Part shown: positions 26,301 to 35,379 of the stretch, one piece after another
Layout of the letters: the number at the start of each line of letters is the position of its first letter
How positions within the stretch are numbered: the stretch's first letter is position 1
NCBI RefSeq assembly: GCF_001440405.1
Contig: NZ_LLXX01000074.1
Span: forward strand, 1 to 45,228
Direction: 5' to 3'
DNA from: Bradyrhizobium valentinum
Lineage (GTDB): Bacteria; Pseudomonadota; Alphaproteobacteria; Rhizobiales; Xanthobacteraceae
Length of the DNA: 45,228 bases
The notes under the pieces: model-generated
The model's input: the letters and a program-made list of their open reading frames with translations, nothing else
Database searches by the model: none
Told to the model about the DNA's origin: nothing
Position numbers and translations under genes: made by a program

Positions 26301-29300
26301 GCTATATCGCGAAGCTGAACGATCACCGCTCTTCCAGGTCATGTTCAACATGTACTCCGAGGCCGCGGAGCCATTTGGCCAACATGAGTTGGATCTGACA
26401 TTCCGCGAATATGAGACCGGCTATGTAAAATTCGATCTGACATTGTACGCACAAGATCACGGCGATGAAATTGCCCTCCAGCTAGCGTATGCGGAAGACA
26501 TATTTTCCAGCGATCTGATTGTCCGCATGGCCGACAATCTGCGCTGTCTGATTGCAGCCTGCGTTGAGAGGCCGCTTGCGCACATTAAAGATCTGAGCTG
26601 CCTCAGCGCGTCAGATGTCACTGTGCTGGACTCACTGGATGGCTCGGCGCAGCCATATGAGACTGAATGTCCGCTTATCGAAGCGTTCGAGCAAATCAGC
26701 GTCTCTAATAGCAGCCAGGTGGCATATTTTGGTGATTTCGGTGAGATCACATTCGACCACCTGCGTGAGCGCGTAACAGCTATCAGGTTGTTACTGCGGG
26801 CTTCTGACGTGGGGGCTGGCGATATGGTCGCCATGCTGGTCGACCGGTCGCCTGACGTGGCCGCTGTTATTCTTGCAGCACGAGCCTTGCAGTCCATTGT
26901 TGTCCCCATATCGCCGGATTATCCGCGTGATCGGATCGAACATATCCTGCGAGATAGTCAGGCAAAGCTTTTGGTTCACGCAAATACCTCTGATCTTGGT
27001 TTTGACGTGCCGTCGATTCGTCTATCGACCCTTGAAGGGTGCGGCGCGCCCGTGCACGATTTTGAGCGCAGCGACAAACCATCAGATCAGGGAATTGCGA
27101 GCCTCATATACACGTCGTCCTCAACCGGGAAGGCGAAGGGGGTTCTTATACCGGAATCGGCAATTCTCAATCGACTGAACTGGATGTGGCGACGCTTTCC
27201 CTTCGACAGTACCGACGTGATGGTTGTCCAGAAGTCCGCATCACTTGTTGCGTCGGCATGGGAGTACTTTGGGGGGCTTCTGAGAGGTGTGCCCGCGCTG
27301 ATCTTGACCCAAGAGCAGTTGCTGGATCCAGATCTGTTGTTGTGCACGTTGGCGAGACGTCGCGTGACACACTTATTTGCCTCGCCGCCGCTCCTATCCG
27401 GCCTCATTGCTTCCCAAGAACGGCACCCGCGACCGACCGCCTTGCGGTTGGTCACGAGCAGCGCCGAACCGATGCCTTCCTCGCTCCCGGGTCGCTGGCA
27501 CGCGTATTTCCCGGACGTGCCGTTGTGGAACTTCTATGGTGCTACGGAATGTGCATCCAATGCAGCAGTCTACGAAACATCGGGTGCCTACGACGGCTCA
27601 TCGCTCATCCCTGTTGGGCGCCCAATAGATAACGTCAAACTCTACGTGCTCGATGCACAGTTGAAGAGAGTCCCTGTCGGAGTCGCCGGCGAACTCTGCA
27701 TCGCGGGACGCTGCGTGAGCGCTGGGTACTGGCGGGATCAAGATCGGACCAACCGCTGTTTCGTGCCGAATCCGTATGATGACGGACAATACAGCGTTCT
27801 TTATCGAAGTGGCGATATCGCCCGTATCTCAACCAGCGGCCTTCTCGAGATTTGCGGCCGATCGGACAACCAGATCAAAGTACGGGGCTTTCGCATCGAG
27901 CTGGAGGAGGTCGAAAGGGCCCTTGAGTCTCATCCCGCAATCGCAAAGGCCGCGGTCCTCGCAGAAGGCATGAATGACCATCGTCGCTTGACGGCTAGCG
28001 TGGTTCCGGCTCGCGACAGTCTAAGCTCTGGAGATATTGTTACCCACCTGCGCCACACATTGCCGTCCTACATGATTCCCGCCGCCTTCCGTTTGGTTGA
28101 CACTATCCCCCTTACGGCGAGCGGAAAGATCGATCGTGCTCGCCTGTCGTCCGTTCCTTACCGCGAGGTCGGGCCTGTTCCATCTGCTGAGCCACGCACG
28201 AGGAAGGAGCGTATTCTTGCTGGGATCTGGCAGGATCTATTAGGCGCCAAGTGGGTCGGAATCGATCAGAGCTTTTTTGATATCGGCGGAGACTCTCTTC
28301 TGAGCGTGCGCTGCGTCACGCTGGCGCGCAAAGCCGGACTGAATCTCACTGTCGACCAACTCTATCGAACACCGACCATCAGGGAATTGGCGGCAGACGG
28401 AGCGGCGGTTACACTCCATACCTTCCCTTCCGCGGATGCCTCATTGCCAGTTATCCCGGCAATCTCATCTTGGAACCGTCTTGTCGGCTTCGATGAGCAT
28501 TTCAACATCGGCGATCTGTTCTTCTTGCCCGGCGGCGTCCTGAATATCCGAATCCTGGAGCGCGCTCTTGCCCATGTCATGGATAGGCACGAAGGTCTCA
28601 GACTCCGTATTGCCCGAACTGACGATGGTCTACGTCCGACAATCGGACCTTCCGTGGCCGAGCGCCTCGTGGAGGAGATCGATCTTGTCGGAATGACCGA
28701 CCTACAGCAGCGTAAGGCAATCGAGAGCGTCTCAGCAAGACGTCAACATACCTTTCGGTTTGACGGCCAGACGCCTCTTGTTAACGTCACGGTGTTCCGC
28801 ACATCGCAAAGTGGCGATTACTACCTGCTGGTCCTGATGCATCATTTTGTAGCGGACGGGATAGGCTATCGACTGTTCCTGGAAGCATTGGATGGGGCGT
28901 ACAACGCCCTTGCCTCAGGCCACGCCGTGAGTGGTCCCGAGAACATACAAATGCTCTCTCCATGGTTGAAGCGCCTTGAGCACTACGCCAACAGCGAAGC
29001 GCCAGCCGAACTCGAATACTGGGAGAGGATTGACTACCATCAGTTCAATTTGCACGTCAGCGACACTTCATCGGGCGGCGCGAGCTTTTCGAAAGTGACC
29101 GCGAGAGAGCTTCACCATGCACGCCTTGAAGGTCGCATCGATGAAGCGAATTGCCGATCCCTTTGGGAAGATCAGGCCAAGTACCATCTCGAGATTGACA
29201 AAGAAGCGACAGCTGATCTCCTCAATATTGCGGCCAGATTGGCACATTGTCAGGACTTTGATGTGTTTCTTGCCGCCATATCTGGCGCCTTTGGACGCGT

Positions 29301-29862
29301 TTTCGGCAACTATTCGCTCTGGATTGATAGCCTTACCTCAATCCGAGGTCGGCTGTTTGACGATCTCGATCCATCTCAGATCATCGGCCATATCAGCGAG
29401 CTCGTTCCGCTTCCCTTGAGTCTCACCGGAACGGAGCCCCGTCCCGATCGTGCTCGTTCAATATACCGCCAGCGCAATGCCCTGCCGCGCAGGGGAATAG
29501 GCTTTCGGGCCATGAAATTCCTAAACCGAGATCCAGCCGTGCGGAGCCGGATCGATCGCCTGCCCTTACCCAGAATTGGATTGAATTATCGAGCGGGTTT
29601 GCAGCGCCATTTTCCACGCCGTCTCTTAGCCAAGGAACCTTCTCCACTCTGGATCGGCGCAGACATGGATGAAGCGGCCGTGATTCACCTCTTCTGGTTC
29701 GATGTCGGATATCAAGCCGGCCATCTCCAGATCGAAACGACGTATAATCCAACCCAGGTCGGTTATGAGGTGACCCGCAATCTTTGCACGGTATTGCAAC
29801 AGGAGCTGTTGCAGACGATCAGCGAATTCGGAAGAGCTCGCGACACTTTCATCCATGAATGA
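23395..29862 (+). CDS. Dimodular non-ribosomal peptide synthetase (A-T-C-A-T-C)
   Basis: A 2155-residue synthetase. Order: A1 (~15-540; core 3 'YILFTSGSTGQPKG', D215 in 'FDISLW', K528 in 'LTRNGKVDF'), T1 (S585 in 'LGGDSLRA'), C1 (~640-1070), A2 (~1080-1590; core 3 degenerate 'LIYTSSSTGKAKG', K1578 in 'LTASGKIDR'), T2 (S1634 in 'IGGDSLLS') and a terminal C domain (~1690-2155; intact H1816-H1817 'HHFVADG'). There is no thioesterase. C1 reads HEIIIDA where HHxxxDG is expected, so the catalytic histidine is a glutamate. A2 has valine (V1285) where the amino-binding aspartate sits, as in beta-alanine-type domains. I chose ATG 23395; a TTG lies 11 codons upstream. The gene overlaps the MATE exporter by eight bases. 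Product unknown. Confidence 0.93.
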   Translation: MPTENRSGKNLLVERQPTDAISAIDRVARSDPERVALRYGADELTYKALRLRSDALARTLRERGADRLVVGYWGERDLDWATAVVAILRAGATYLPLDPSLPASRTSFMIEQSRCALIIGPDQPDSLSLLQASSKGTTQFMAIEAALREGQTSSVVPPSREDGLAYILFTSGSTGQPKGAMIKRAALNNHLVAKIDALTLTRTDCIAQTASHCFDISLWQLLAGLSVGGCIAIIDDATLKSPVSLLKAIQGYGVTVVQFVPSMLAIFVEYLQSLAAAERALDSLRIISTVGEPLTPGMARAWLALYPRVPILNHYGPTECADGVTHHLVSVAPALADPYVPIGKPISNLEVYVADGPRLCNTGEVGEICVSGVGVAAGYVNDDVRTKDAFGPNPFSNDPSFQRLYRTGDLGRIRSDGLLECLGRRDRQVKIRGHRIELGEIEARLSAHHLVRGAVAVASVCAGVKLMARDIIRAEEETGSRRLIAYVSTPAEVTEGELQNFLAEALPTYMLPERIIHLASIPLTRNGKVDFGALPDPTSVRPPLSTPFEEPQTELEAQLCQIWAGVLRIENIGVKDQFISLGGDSLRAMLILGQLQTQLGVRTDFRLVLNGTIRSLAASISAGVGSKPRTAPTYGKLMRSPLTRVQEHLWFLSQLDPSARNYIIQGGLRIRGMIDLAAFNRAWTDVVHSHQALSARFIDEDGPVQLFDAPQYASLELADASHLTAQEAEELVAELRRTELNGSFDLSQGHLFRARMIRFGPDNHLILITAHEIIIDAWSISVLLRDLRQRYVDAAALLPENRASLSTYAVWETQHATSEALANQRSYWRRQIGDDPPVLSLGMGRARPQTNSYRGASHAVLLGSELSNQVREFARRHRCTTSTTLLACFKLLLRMYSGQDDIIVGIPHVVRDQPGSAEIVGFFLNMLPIRTAIDVDQSFAVHAMRIQGLVGDAIANSAYPFGWMVRDTRLYREAERSPLFQVMFNMYSEAAEPFGQHELDLTFREYETGYVKFDLTLYAQDHGDEIALQLAYAEDIFSSDLIVRMADNLRCLIAACVERPLAHIKDLSCLSASDVTVLDSLDGSAQPYETECPLIEAFEQISVSNSSQVAYFGDFGEITFDHLRERVTAIRLLLRASDVGAGDMVAMLVDRSPDVAAVILAARALQSIVVPISPDYPRDRIEHILRDSQAKLLVHANTSDLGFDVPSIRLSTLEGCGAPVHDFERSDKPSDQGIASLIYTSSSTGKAKGVLIPESAILNRLNWMWRRFPFDSTDVMVVQKSASLVASAWEYFGGLLRGVPALILTQEQLLDPDLLLCTLARRRVTHLFASPPLLSGLIASQERHPRPTALRLVTSSAEPMPSSLPGRWHAYFPDVPLWNFYGATECASNAAVYETSGAYDGSSLIPVGRPIDNVKLYVLDAQLKRVPVGVAGELCIAGRCVSAGYWRDQDRTNRCFVPNPYDDGQYSVLYRSGDIARISTSGLLEICGRSDNQIKVRGFRIELEEVERALESHPAIAKAAVLAEGMNDHRRLTASVVPARDSLSSGDIVTHLRHTLPSYMIPAAFRLVDTIPLTASGKIDRARLSSVPYREVGPVPSAEPRTRKERILAGIWQDLLGAKWVGIDQSFFDIGGDSLLSVRCVTLARKAGLNLTVDQLYRTPTIRELAADGAAVTLHTFPSADASLPVIPAISSWNRLVGFDEHFNIGDLFFLPGGVLNIRILERALAHVMDRHEGLRLRIARTDDGLRPTIGPSVAERLVEEIDLVGMTDLQQRKAIESVSARRQHTFRFDGQTPLVNVTVFRTSQSGDYYLLVLMHHFVADGIGYRLFLEALDGAYNALASGHAVSGPENIQMLSPWLKRLEHYANSEAPAELEYWERIDYHQFNLHVSDTSSGGASFSKVTARELHHARLEGRIDEANCRSLWEDQAKYHLEIDKEATADLLNIAARLAHCQDFDVFLAAISGAFGRVFGNYSLWIDSLTSIRGRLFDDLDPSQIIGHISELVPLPLSLTGTEPRPDRARSIYRQRNALPRRGIGFRAMKFLNRDPAVRSRIDRLPLPRIGLNYRAGLQRHFPRRLLAKEPSPLWIGADMDEAAVIHLFWFDVGYQAGHLQIETTYNPTQVGYEVTRNLCTVLQQELLQTISEFGRARDTFIHE

Positions 29863-31288
29863 GCCGGATGCGGAATTCGCCGTCGAAGGCGATCGCGATG
29901 TCTTGCCGAAGAAAAAGCAGCACATCGATCTATCGGACCCTAATCTCTCGAGCCTTATCCTGCGGCTCGCCATTCCGTCTGTTGTTGGCTTATCGATCAA
30001 CGCGTTACAGCAGGCCGTCAACGCGATCTTTGTTGGCGCACTTGGCGCGCAGGCGATCGCAGCTGTCAGCATGACCTTGCCGATCGTGATCCTGCTCGCG
30101 GCAGCCGGACAGGGGATCGGTGTTGGAACAGCGTCGTTGATATCTCGTCAGCTTGGCGCTGGTGAACACCTGGAGGCGAGTCGAGGCGCGAGTACTGCAC
30201 TTGCGCTCGCCGCTCCGATCGGTATCACCTTTACCGTCGCTCTACTTCTAAATCTGCGAGGGATCTTCGTAACGCTCGGGGCCACTCCAACCATCATGCC
30301 CGTGGCGCTCGACTACGCGGAGACGCTTTTGTTCGGGTACACCCTGATGCTTCTAAACATCGTCAACGGCTTCATCGTCAGAGCCGAAGGCAACACACGA
30401 TTCAGCATGTGGACGATGATTACCGCCTTCATACTCAACGCTGTGCTTGATCCCGTCTTCATATTCTTACTGGACCTCGGTGTGCGAGGCGCAGCCCTCG
30501 CAACGCTGGTATCTCAGATCGCCGCTATTAGCCTGTATATCGCGTATTTTACGAAGCTTCGCGGGATAGTCCTCGTCAGGATATCTCACATCTCATTGCG
30601 AGCAGATCGCATCAGACAGCTCGCGCTCATAGGGGCGCCGGCGACTATGACCAGTATTTTATCTGCTATTGCCGTTATGCTCTTGTACTGGGCTGCTGCG
30701 CCGTTCGGCGACGATTCCATCGCGGCCGTGGGAATAGCTGTGCGAATCTTGACGATCGGCGCACTGCCTATCACCGGCTTCTGTATAGGCTCTCAAGCTG
30801 TCCTGGGTTTCGGTTGGGGCGCGCGCGACTTTGCTCGTGTATTAAAGGCTGCGAAGTTCATACTCTCCATGACTATTGCTCTTGCCGTTGCGTATTCTGC
30901 GGCTGTAGTGATTTTTGCCCGGCCTTTGGTCAGGCTGTTCAGCGATAGCGATAAGGTCACGGAAATTGCCGTCTCGACCTGCATCGTCTTCCATCTCTTT
31001 TTTGGACTTTTTGGTATTGAGAGTTTCGTGACGACGATGCTTCAGTCGTTCGGGAGGGCACGCCTCAGTGCGGTTGTGTCCTTGGCGAGGCAGGGCTTTC
31101 TCTTCATACCGGCCGTACTGTTATTCCCGGTCGTATGGGGTTTCAGCGGCCTGTTGGCCAGTCAAGCAATCGCTGAACTGGGCGCCGGAATGATCGCGCT
31201 GTTCGTCATGTTCCACCAGTTCGCTGAGCTCAGACGAGCGCTCCGGCACCGTAACTTCAAGAGCGATCGAGCACGCGGGTTGACCTGA
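29855..31288 (+). CDS. MATE-family efflux transporter
   Basis: The 477-residue protein has twelve predicted membrane helices in two homologous halves, beginning 'LRLAIPSVVGLSINALQQAV' and including 'GQGIGVGTASLISRQLGAG', 'EGNTRFSMWTMITAFILNAV' and 'DPVFIFLLDLG', which place it with MepA/DinF-like MATE exporters driven by H+ or Na+. The ATG lies inside the last codons of the NRPS gene (ATGAATGA, eight-base overlap), so the two are translationally coupled and the exporter most likely secretes the NRPS product. Intact. Confidence 0.93.
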   Translation: MNEPDAEFAVEGDRDVLPKKKQHIDLSDPNLSSLILRLAIPSVVGLSINALQQAVNAIFVGALGAQAIAAVSMTLPIVILLAAAGQGIGVGTASLISRQLGAGEHLEASRGASTALALAAPIGITFTVALLLNLRGIFVTLGATPTIMPVALDYAETLLFGYTLMLLNIVNGFIVRAEGNTRFSMWTMITAFILNAVLDPVFIFLLDLGVRGAALATLVSQIAAISLYIAYFTKLRGIVLVRISHISLRADRIRQLALIGAPATMTSILSAIAVMLLYWAAAPFGDDSIAAVGIAVRILTIGALPITGFCIGSQAVLGFGWGARDFARVLKAAKFILSMTIALAVAYSAAVVIFARPLVRLFSDSDKVTEIAVSTCIVFHLFFGLFGIESFVTTMLQSFGRARLSAVVSLARQGFLFIPAVLLFPVVWGFSGLLASQAIAELGAGMIALFVMFHQFAELRRALRHRNFKSDRARGLT

Positions 31289-31309
31289 CAACGGACATCA
31301 TCGGGGCCC

Positions 31310-31845
31310 AATGCATTGTCACGGGATGCTCGGTCTCGAAGATGGTTTGGTGAAGACGTCGTCAAAATGCTTTTTGTCGACCTCGTGGACACGGGCCATT
31401 CCGGCGTAGTCGAGGACGTTGCTGTGAACCGCCCAGAGCTCGTCTGCAAGCCGTTGCAGCGGCGGCGGCAGGTCGAGATAAGCGGCCGCGGTGTTTGACC
31501 AGACCGTATCGCCGCCAAATGGTGGGATTACAACGGCTCGCAGCACCAAAATCTTATGATAGGCATCGGCAAAGGTTCATCGACGTGCCCCATCGGCCTG
31601 GCCACCTCCGCGGGCGGAATCAAGCTCGAGGATCGAGGCCGTTCCCTTGGTGACACCGAGGTCGGATGCGACACCAGCTTTAACGGAATCGAATCGCTCC
31701 TGCTAGGCGTCATCGAGATGACATTGGCCGCGGAAGAAGATGACTTTGTGCTCGAGTAGAACCCTTTTGATCGCAGCAATCGTCGGGTCCGGCAAATCGC
31801 CCGAGAGATTGATATTCCTGATTTCAGCGCCGATGGTGAGTCGCG
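31310..31845 (-). pseudogene. TauD/TfdA-type alpha-ketoglutarate dioxygenase remnant
   Basis: Reading the minus strand from 31845: 'LTIGAEIRNINLSGDLPDPT', 'HKVIFFRGQCHLDDA', a stop, 'TASILELDSARGGG', then in a further frame 'LRAVVIPPFGGDTVWSNTAA' and 'DLPPPLQRLADELWAVHSN'. These are the N-terminal half of a TauD-family Fe(II)/2-oxoglutarate dioxygenase, which releases sulfite or similar groups from small organics. It has an in-frame stop, frameshifts, a damaged HxD iron motif region and no C-terminal arginine/histidine part. Confidence 0.8.
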
Positions 31846-31934
31846 CGAACCCGCTTCTTGCTCATGAGAGCTCAAGGTGCTCCACATAGTTGGTCGAATT
31901 GTTTTAGGACCGCATTCGAGACGGATCAGCATGC

Positions 31935-33250
31935 ATGGCTAAACAATTCACTCAGCGAAGCTCGAAGCCGACCCTCCTTGCGGCAGATGAAGGCTTGACT
32001 AGCCATGCCGTGTTGGGCGCGACGATCGGCAATATGCTCGAATTCTACGATTTCGGGACCTATAGCTTTTTCGCCATCCAGATCGGTCACGCGTTCTTCC
32101 CGGCGCAGGATCAGTTCGCCAGCCTTATGCTGTCGCTCATGACCTTCGGAGCGGGTTTCGTCACCAGACCCATCGGGGCCATTGTGATCGGCTCATACTC
32201 GGATCGAGTTGGACGCCGGCCCGCAATGACCGCCAGTTTTGTCATGATGAGTGCCGCTATACTCGTGTTGGCTGTGACGCCTTCGTACGACACGATAGGT
32301 ATCGCCGCTCCGTTATTGGTTATTCTCGCGCGTTTGGTGCAGGGCTTCGCCCTGGGAGGCGAAGTCGGTCCTATCTGATGGAAGTGGCCCCGGCCGGACG
32401 CCGGGGCCTTGCCGTCTCGTTTCAGCCTGCTAGCCAACAAATAGCTGCAACGGCCGGAGCGCTGGTCGGAGAAATACTCTCCCTCACCATGACAAGCGAG
32501 TCGCTGGATGCGTACGGATGGCGGATCGCGTTTCTGCTCGGTGCCTGTACGTTACCGGTCGGATTTTGGTTGCGCAGGGCCCTGCCCGAAACGCTGCACC
32601 GACCTGAAGCGCCGGCCCTCTCCGTCGAGCCCGCAAGGAAATTGCGTGCCAGCCGCCGCATGATGAGCTTGGGATTGATCATTTTGGCCAGCTGCACGAT
32701 TATCACCTATGTCACGGAATATATGACGACTTATGCACTGAACACCCTGCAAGTTGCCGCGCCTCTCGCCTTTGCGACCACGGTCGTCAGCAATGCAGTA
32801 GGCATTGCTGCCGCACTCCTGGGCGGTTGGCTGGCAGATCGGGCCGGACGCCGGCCCATCATGATATGGCCGCAGATCGCCGCGCTGCTGATGACCTATC
32901 CGGTGTTCTTGTGGATCGTAGAGAGCCGCAGTCCCATGGCGCTTCTCGGAGGTCTCGGCGCGCTCACCCTCGTCGGAACGATTCCGTATAGCGCCTTCTA
33001 TGTTGGTATGGTCGAAGGCATGCCCAAGAGCATCCGCGGCGGCGCCTTCGCGACGATCTACGCGGTTGCGATAGCGACCTTCGGAGGCACAGCTCAACTC
33101 GTTGTCGCTTGGCTGACCCACGTTACTGGGAACGCGCTGGCGCCGGCTTGGTACATGCTTGTCGCTACCGCGGCCGGGCTCTGCGCCATGCTGATGATGC
33201 CCGAGACGGCACCGTCGAAAATTCGAGCCGCGAACGCGCGGAGCCCGTAA
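31935..33250 (+). pseudogene. MFS (metabolite:H+ symporter type) transporter split by a small deletion
   Basis: The first frame (31935-32378) holds 'GATIGNMLEFYDFGTYSFFA', 'FVTRPIGAIVIGSYSDRVGR' and 'LARLVQGFALGGEVGP', the N-terminal six-helix half of a citrate/proline-type MHS-family importer, then stops. The second frame (32378-33250) resumes at 'MEVAPAGRRG' and carries the remaining helices, including 'GGWLADRAGRRPIM'. The expected 'TTAYL' between them is absent; the sequence GGTCCTATCTGATGG is what a ~10-base deletion between two CCTA repeats would leave. An in-frame repair would give a normal ~440-residue transporter. Confidence 0.85.
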
Positions 33251-33828
33251 CAGCTTTGGACAATGCGATAACGGGTTACGGCTCCAGCCAGGTTCCCAAT
33301 CTCATGATGCGTTGCATCGGCTTCCGCTCTTTGCGGAGCCGGCCTGCCAGACGAGGGCGACGGGACGATGCCGGAGGATGGGCGCCGCGCCTTTAGCGAC
33401 GTAAGCTTGCGTCCAGCCGGAATCGATTGCTTTCACCTGATCGTCCGAAGTTGGTGCGCGCCGAGTTCGATCCAGAGGCGGCGAGAGAATTTATCTCCGC
33501 GGAACGTTCATTCATGCTCAATGGGACTAATTGCCCGATCAGGCCGTTTTGCTGCAACCACTTCATTACAGCACAGCCGTATCAGACTAAGTCGGTCAAC
33601 TGGTACTGGCGTGGCTGGATGCCGAAGCGTTTCGGAAACTACTTCATATCGCCGTCCATTGCGATGAGGATGGCATTGTTAAGCTAATGGCGTATCGCAC
33701 ACCACGTCATCCGCGCCATTTTCGTGTAAGAGATCGCGGTAGAAAATTGCTTCGCGACCATGCTTGATGGGTATGCTTCCTACGGAAAGCCAGCATCCAA
33801 AAAGTCTCTCGGATATGGACGCCGACGC
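33251..33828. other. Intergenic stretch, nothing recognised
   Basis: Short frames on both strands (for example 33427-33687 plus) have no recognisable family. I see no regulatory element that I can support. Confidence 0.35.
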
Positions 33829-33963
33829 TCAAGCTGCAACGTCTTTGTGAGCGATCGCCGCGCGGATGGCGTTTTCCGTCACAGTCGGGTATTTCTTGCG
33901 GATATCCGCACCTGAAACTCCACCTTCTGCGAATGACTTGATGCTGCGAACAGGAATGCGCCT
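33829..33963 (-). pseudogene. C-terminal fragment of a DUF433 protein (putative antitoxin)
   Basis: The minus strand encodes 'RIPVRSIKSFAEGGVSGADI', 'RKKYPTVTENAIRAAIAH' and 'KDVAA' to a TGA. This is the winged-helix DUF433 fold seen in small antitoxin-like proteins paired with DUF5615 (PIN-like) toxins. The N-terminal third is not found in frame, and no DUF5615 partner is recognisable downstream. Confidence 0.6.
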
Positions 33964-34380
33964 GCCGGCATCCCCGGCTGACCCAAATCAATGACTGCTC
34001 TGCGCACAGCGACTATCCTATTGCCAATTTCTCGCACAACGAAAGCTGCGGTAGGCAGGGCTAGTCCATGAGAGCTGCGCTGAAATTGCTCATTCTTGCG
34101 ACGCCTTAATGCTCGCGGGCCAGCCCTTCTTCGCGCAAAGCCTACGAACTGCCCAGCTTGAAATCGTCGATGTCTCGCCAGCCCGGCTCTCCCGAATTCG
34201 CTCGATGCTGAAAGAGGATGTCGACGCGGAGCGTATGCAAGGCGCCGTACCGCCTTGCCGCTTGGCCTCACGGTTACCGAGTGAAGCCGAACTGATTGGC
34301 TCGCCCCCAGCGGAAAGACTTTTCTCGAGCCCAACACCGCGCCGCCAGTGCAGAGCCTACAGAATTGTCGGTGATTAGCA
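33964..34380. other. Intergenic stretch, nothing recognised
   Basis: One 89-codon plus-strand frame (34109-34378) and overlapping minus-strand frames exist; none resembles a known family. Confidence 0.35.
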
Positions 34381-34841
34381 CTACTTTGGCATGTTCGTCA
34401 GTTTGGTGAGCTTATCAGCGTTGAAATGGACGGCGTTGGAGGCTTCCGCCTGCTTGACGTAATTGGCCACCGCCGCGCTGTCGGGCTTGGCGGCAAGCCC
34501 ATGGCCGATCTGGAACTGCCCATGGTCGGGCCGAGAATGAGGGCAAAAGTGGAACGATCTCGAATTAGACCAGCGCCTTGACGCCGACCCAGCCGACCTT
34601 TTTCGCATGACGGATGCGAGCGATCCCGGAAACCACCTTACAGAAGATGATCGGCGCGATCACCATCTTGATCGGCTTGATCAAGCCGTCGCCGAGCGCC
34701 TTGACGCAGTTATTGGTCGGAAGAGACGGCGACAGGAGCGGACGAGGACACCGATCAGGATCGCGATCAGCGCTTGCACATAAAGGAGGTTTCACCAGGG
34801 TCGAGACGCCCGCGCGGCCGCCGCAGTTCCGATCTTGTCAT
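34381..34841 (-). pseudogene. Second dctA copy, decayed 5' third
   Basis: From ATG 34841 the pieces run parallel to the intact dctA at 5.8 kb: '[20 protein letters not shown]' and '[20 protein letters not shown]' in one frame, then '[20 protein letters not shown]' and 'KQAEASNAV' in another. Only about 150 of 440 residues are represented, with frameshifts. The homology extends upstream through the leader hairpin and TGT-N10-ACA dyad, so a whole dctA promoter region was duplicated. Confidence 0.9.
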
Positions 34842-34874
34842 GAGTTTCCTGCCCCAATACGAACTCGAATATCT

Positions 34875-34899
34875 GGCCGCCGCGCGTTGAGAGGCGGCC
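34875..34899 (-). promoter_or_regulatory. Leader hairpin of the dctA pseudogene
   Basis: GGCCGCC and GGCGGCC pair around an 11-base loop whose sequence (GCGCGTTGAGA on the plus strand) is shared with the hairpin at 5861-5886. Stem bases differ between the two copies but pairing is kept on both sides. Confidence 0.6.
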
Positions 34900-34941
34900 G
34901 ACATCACACGAGCGGCCAGCTTGTCCGCTCCAAGACGACGA

Positions 34942-34957
34942 TGTCGGAAGTCCGACA
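34942..34957 (-). promoter_or_regulatory. TGT-N10-ACA dyad of the dctA pseudogene
   Basis: TGTCGGACTTCCGACA on the minus strand, the counterpart of 5933-5948, with identical arms (TGTCGG/CCGACA) and a changed centre. Distance to the start codon is about 100 bases, as in the intact copy. Confidence 0.4.
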
Positions 34958-35114
34958 ATCGGCAACGTCATCCAAAAGCAGGCAGTTACGCGCTTTTTCT
35001 CTCGCCAAATAAGGCGCTCACCAGAATCCTTCGAGCGGCACGGCGATTGCTGGGATCAGGCGCAAACCCGCCGCAGCCAAAGCGCTGGCAGCGACCCCGT
35101 CTCAGGAGTGTCCG

Positions 35115-35262
35115 ATGAGCCGCGCTCGATTGATCCCGATTAAAGCACTGATGCCGCTTATGCTCAGTGAAGAACCGGCGGACATCAATGTCGCGGTTGC
35201 CGCCAAGTTCACCGAGCCGGCCGGGGACATCGCACCCCTCAAGCAGAAATCTTGGTGCGGTT
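35115..35262 (+). pseudogene. modA: modA fragment, first mod copy
   Basis: ATG 35115 starts a frame whose 'LIPIKALMPLMLSEEPA' and 'DINVAVAAKFTEPAGDI' match the signal peptide and mature N-terminus of the periplasmic molybdate-binding protein ModA. After ~50 residues the similarity ends; about 200 residues have been lost and modB follows. It cannot bind molybdate. Confidence 0.75.
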
Positions 35263-35379
35263 GGAGAATGACGCTAATAACCGAGCGACGCGCGCCTTCC
35301 GTAAGGGGCCCGTTAGCCTACGCAATCATTGCGCGAGCATGACCATGTGCTCTGTGCTCGAACGCTTAAGTTGACGCAC

